Below, piece after piece: positions 62,689-64,000 of a stretch of 64,000 bases of DNA (the stretch's first letter is position 1; each line of letters starts with the position of its first letter). Where the stretch lies: assembly GCA_014825775.1 (NCBI GenBank), contig MVAQ01000089.1, positions 1-64,000 of the forward strand, written 5' to 3'. This DNA comes from Krasilnikovozyma curviuscula (lineage: Eukaryota > Basidiomycota > Tremellomycetes > Cystofilobasidiales > Mrakiaceae). A program made the position numbers and the translations under genes. Below the pieces are notes generated by a model. It saw only the letters and a program-made list of their open reading frames with translations. It ran no database searches and was not told where the DNA came from.

Positions 62689-64000
62689 CTTTGGGCAGTC
62701 CTCTTTGATCTGAAAGCTGTACCAGAAACAGTAGAAACGAGTGACTTGGGAAGACGAATATATTAACAGCTGTATTCCATGCTGGACTGTGACAAGACGG
62801 AGCTGTTGTTTGATTAGATGGGTTGGATAGCAGAAGATCAACTGCACTGCTCGACGGAGGGCGGTGATGGTGGAGCTACGAGACAAAACACAGAGACATA
62901 AACCTTCCGAGATGGAATTCCTCTCGAGGGTGGTGCTCGAGACACAAAATATTCAACGAGCGCCCGGATGCCGCATTCAGAACTGGTGGAGCTCTTCGCG
63001 GTTGCCTTTCGGTTTTGCTCTTCAACCGCGCCTTTGGCTGCGTCTTGGCGTAACGCATCAGCTGGGCTGAAATCGAGCGTGATATCCAACAATAAGGACG
63101 GATAAGTGTATGTAGAAACTCAAAGAAGCAAGAACATAGTAGAGAGGCAGGCAGCCAAACCCTGAAAGCTTAAAGCGATGTCTCGAGGAAAAGTCCATTT
63201 ATGGCAACAGCTCACTGAAGCGAACAGATCGACAGTCAATCAGTGCCGATTGAAAAATTATCAAATTTTCCTGTTCGCATGTTGAGAAATAGACACGTAT
63301 AGACACGTATTCGTCAGAGAACACAAAGCTGTAGAGAATGGTGAGCAGTTGCAGGCTGGAATTCTGTTGTGGGTACTGCTCGCGATAGATACTTGACCTG
63401 GCCTACGAACTCCACCTAAGTGAACAAAATATGTTTTCAATCATGCTACAGTGGTATAACTTGAGGTACTTATACATGTATGACGTCGATATGACAACTC
63501 AGTACAGGCGTCCGTAGGATCACCAGATGCACCACTGCGCCGATAGCTTTGGAGGCGGCCAAAGGCAGGGAGAAGCTGAGCTGCAAGCTACAGAACCTTC
63601 TCATTCAATTTCGTTCTGAAGGGTTTTTCTCCAGCGAGAAGGAATGGACAGAAAAAGGTGATAGAGCTGATTCCGTACCGCAATGGCAAAGACGGGAGAC
63701 GGACGAGGACAATGCCCTCTGTTATACTTGCCTTCTTGGACGAGTTCGATGATTCCTTGTCATATCATGATTTGTTGACTACAAACTACAAGGATTCTGG
63801 CGATTGTGTCGATATTGAGCCCATCCATGTCAAAGATTGAAACAAGGAAGGGGATTCGAAAACAATTGCACATCACGATCCGATATGATATTGTTAGAAT
63901 GCTCAAACCTCTACAACAAATCTGGTTTACCAGTGGAATTTGAGATAACAAAAAAAGTCCTAAACTCTTGGAGGGGGATGTAATGGTTGAGCGTCTGTAG
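62689..64000. other. Right edge, no supported gene
   Basis: Short open frames only. A minus-strand 84-codon frame (62838-63092) and a plus-strand 67-codon frame (63549-63752) have protein-like composition but no motif or convincing splice context. An imperfect pair of copies of TAGACACGTAT lies at about 63290-63310. Confidence 0.3.

Overview
The window is nuclear DNA from a filamentous basidiomycete, most likely an Agaricomycete. Nearly every gene is broken by many short GT-AG introns of about 50-100 nt. The gene set includes fungal-only families: a four-pore-loop Trk potassium transporter, a Ypd1-type phosphorelay protein, a fungal arylsulfotransferase and Agaricomycete-style F-box-like and 7TM proteins. 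Gene order is dense and on both strands. I see no transposon, rRNA, tRNA or CRISPR array.

Layout. 0-9.1 kb: a small unknown minus-strand gene, a secreted GPI-anchored arylsulfotransferase (+) and TRK (-). 9.4-15.6 kb (+): an AAGAB/Irc6-like adaptor-binding protein, a DUF1917/Bles03-like protein and an aldo-keto reductase. 16.4-19.9 kb (-): the YPD1-like HPt protein and a mitochondrial carrier. 21.9-35.5 kb (-): one giant gene for a TOM1/HUWE1-type HECT ubiquitin ligase. 37.8-43.9 kb (-): an mL44-like mitochondrial ribosomal protein, the MSS4/DSS4 Rab chaperone, a CHORD-CS Hsp90 co-chaperone and a JmjC (JMJD5-like) oxygenase. 44.4-55.6 kb (+): a secreted beta-lactamase-fold serine hydrolase, glycogen branching enzyme, the splicing factor Clf1/Crooked-neck and the GTPase Arl8. 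55.9-62.7 kb (-): a tandem pair of F-box-like paralogs, a second aldo-keto reductase and a 7TM receptor-like protein.

The genes are mostly unrelated housekeeping genes: ion transport, trafficking (AAGAB, DSS4, ARL8), signalling (YPD1, 7TM), glycogen and splicing. I find no biosynthetic cluster or defence system. The most interesting signal is in gene structure. Several conserved proteins can only be read correctly if very small exons are included: 4 nt in the second aldo-keto reductase, 9 nt in TRK, 12 and 17 nt in the CHORD gene, an 8-nt final coding exon in the HECT ligase, a 16-nt first coding exon in DSS4 and a 20-nt exon in the first aldo-keto reductase. In each case frame and conserved residues are restored only by inclusion. 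Exon boundaries were derived by eye from splice signals, reading frame and recalled family patterns; none is backed by transcripts here.
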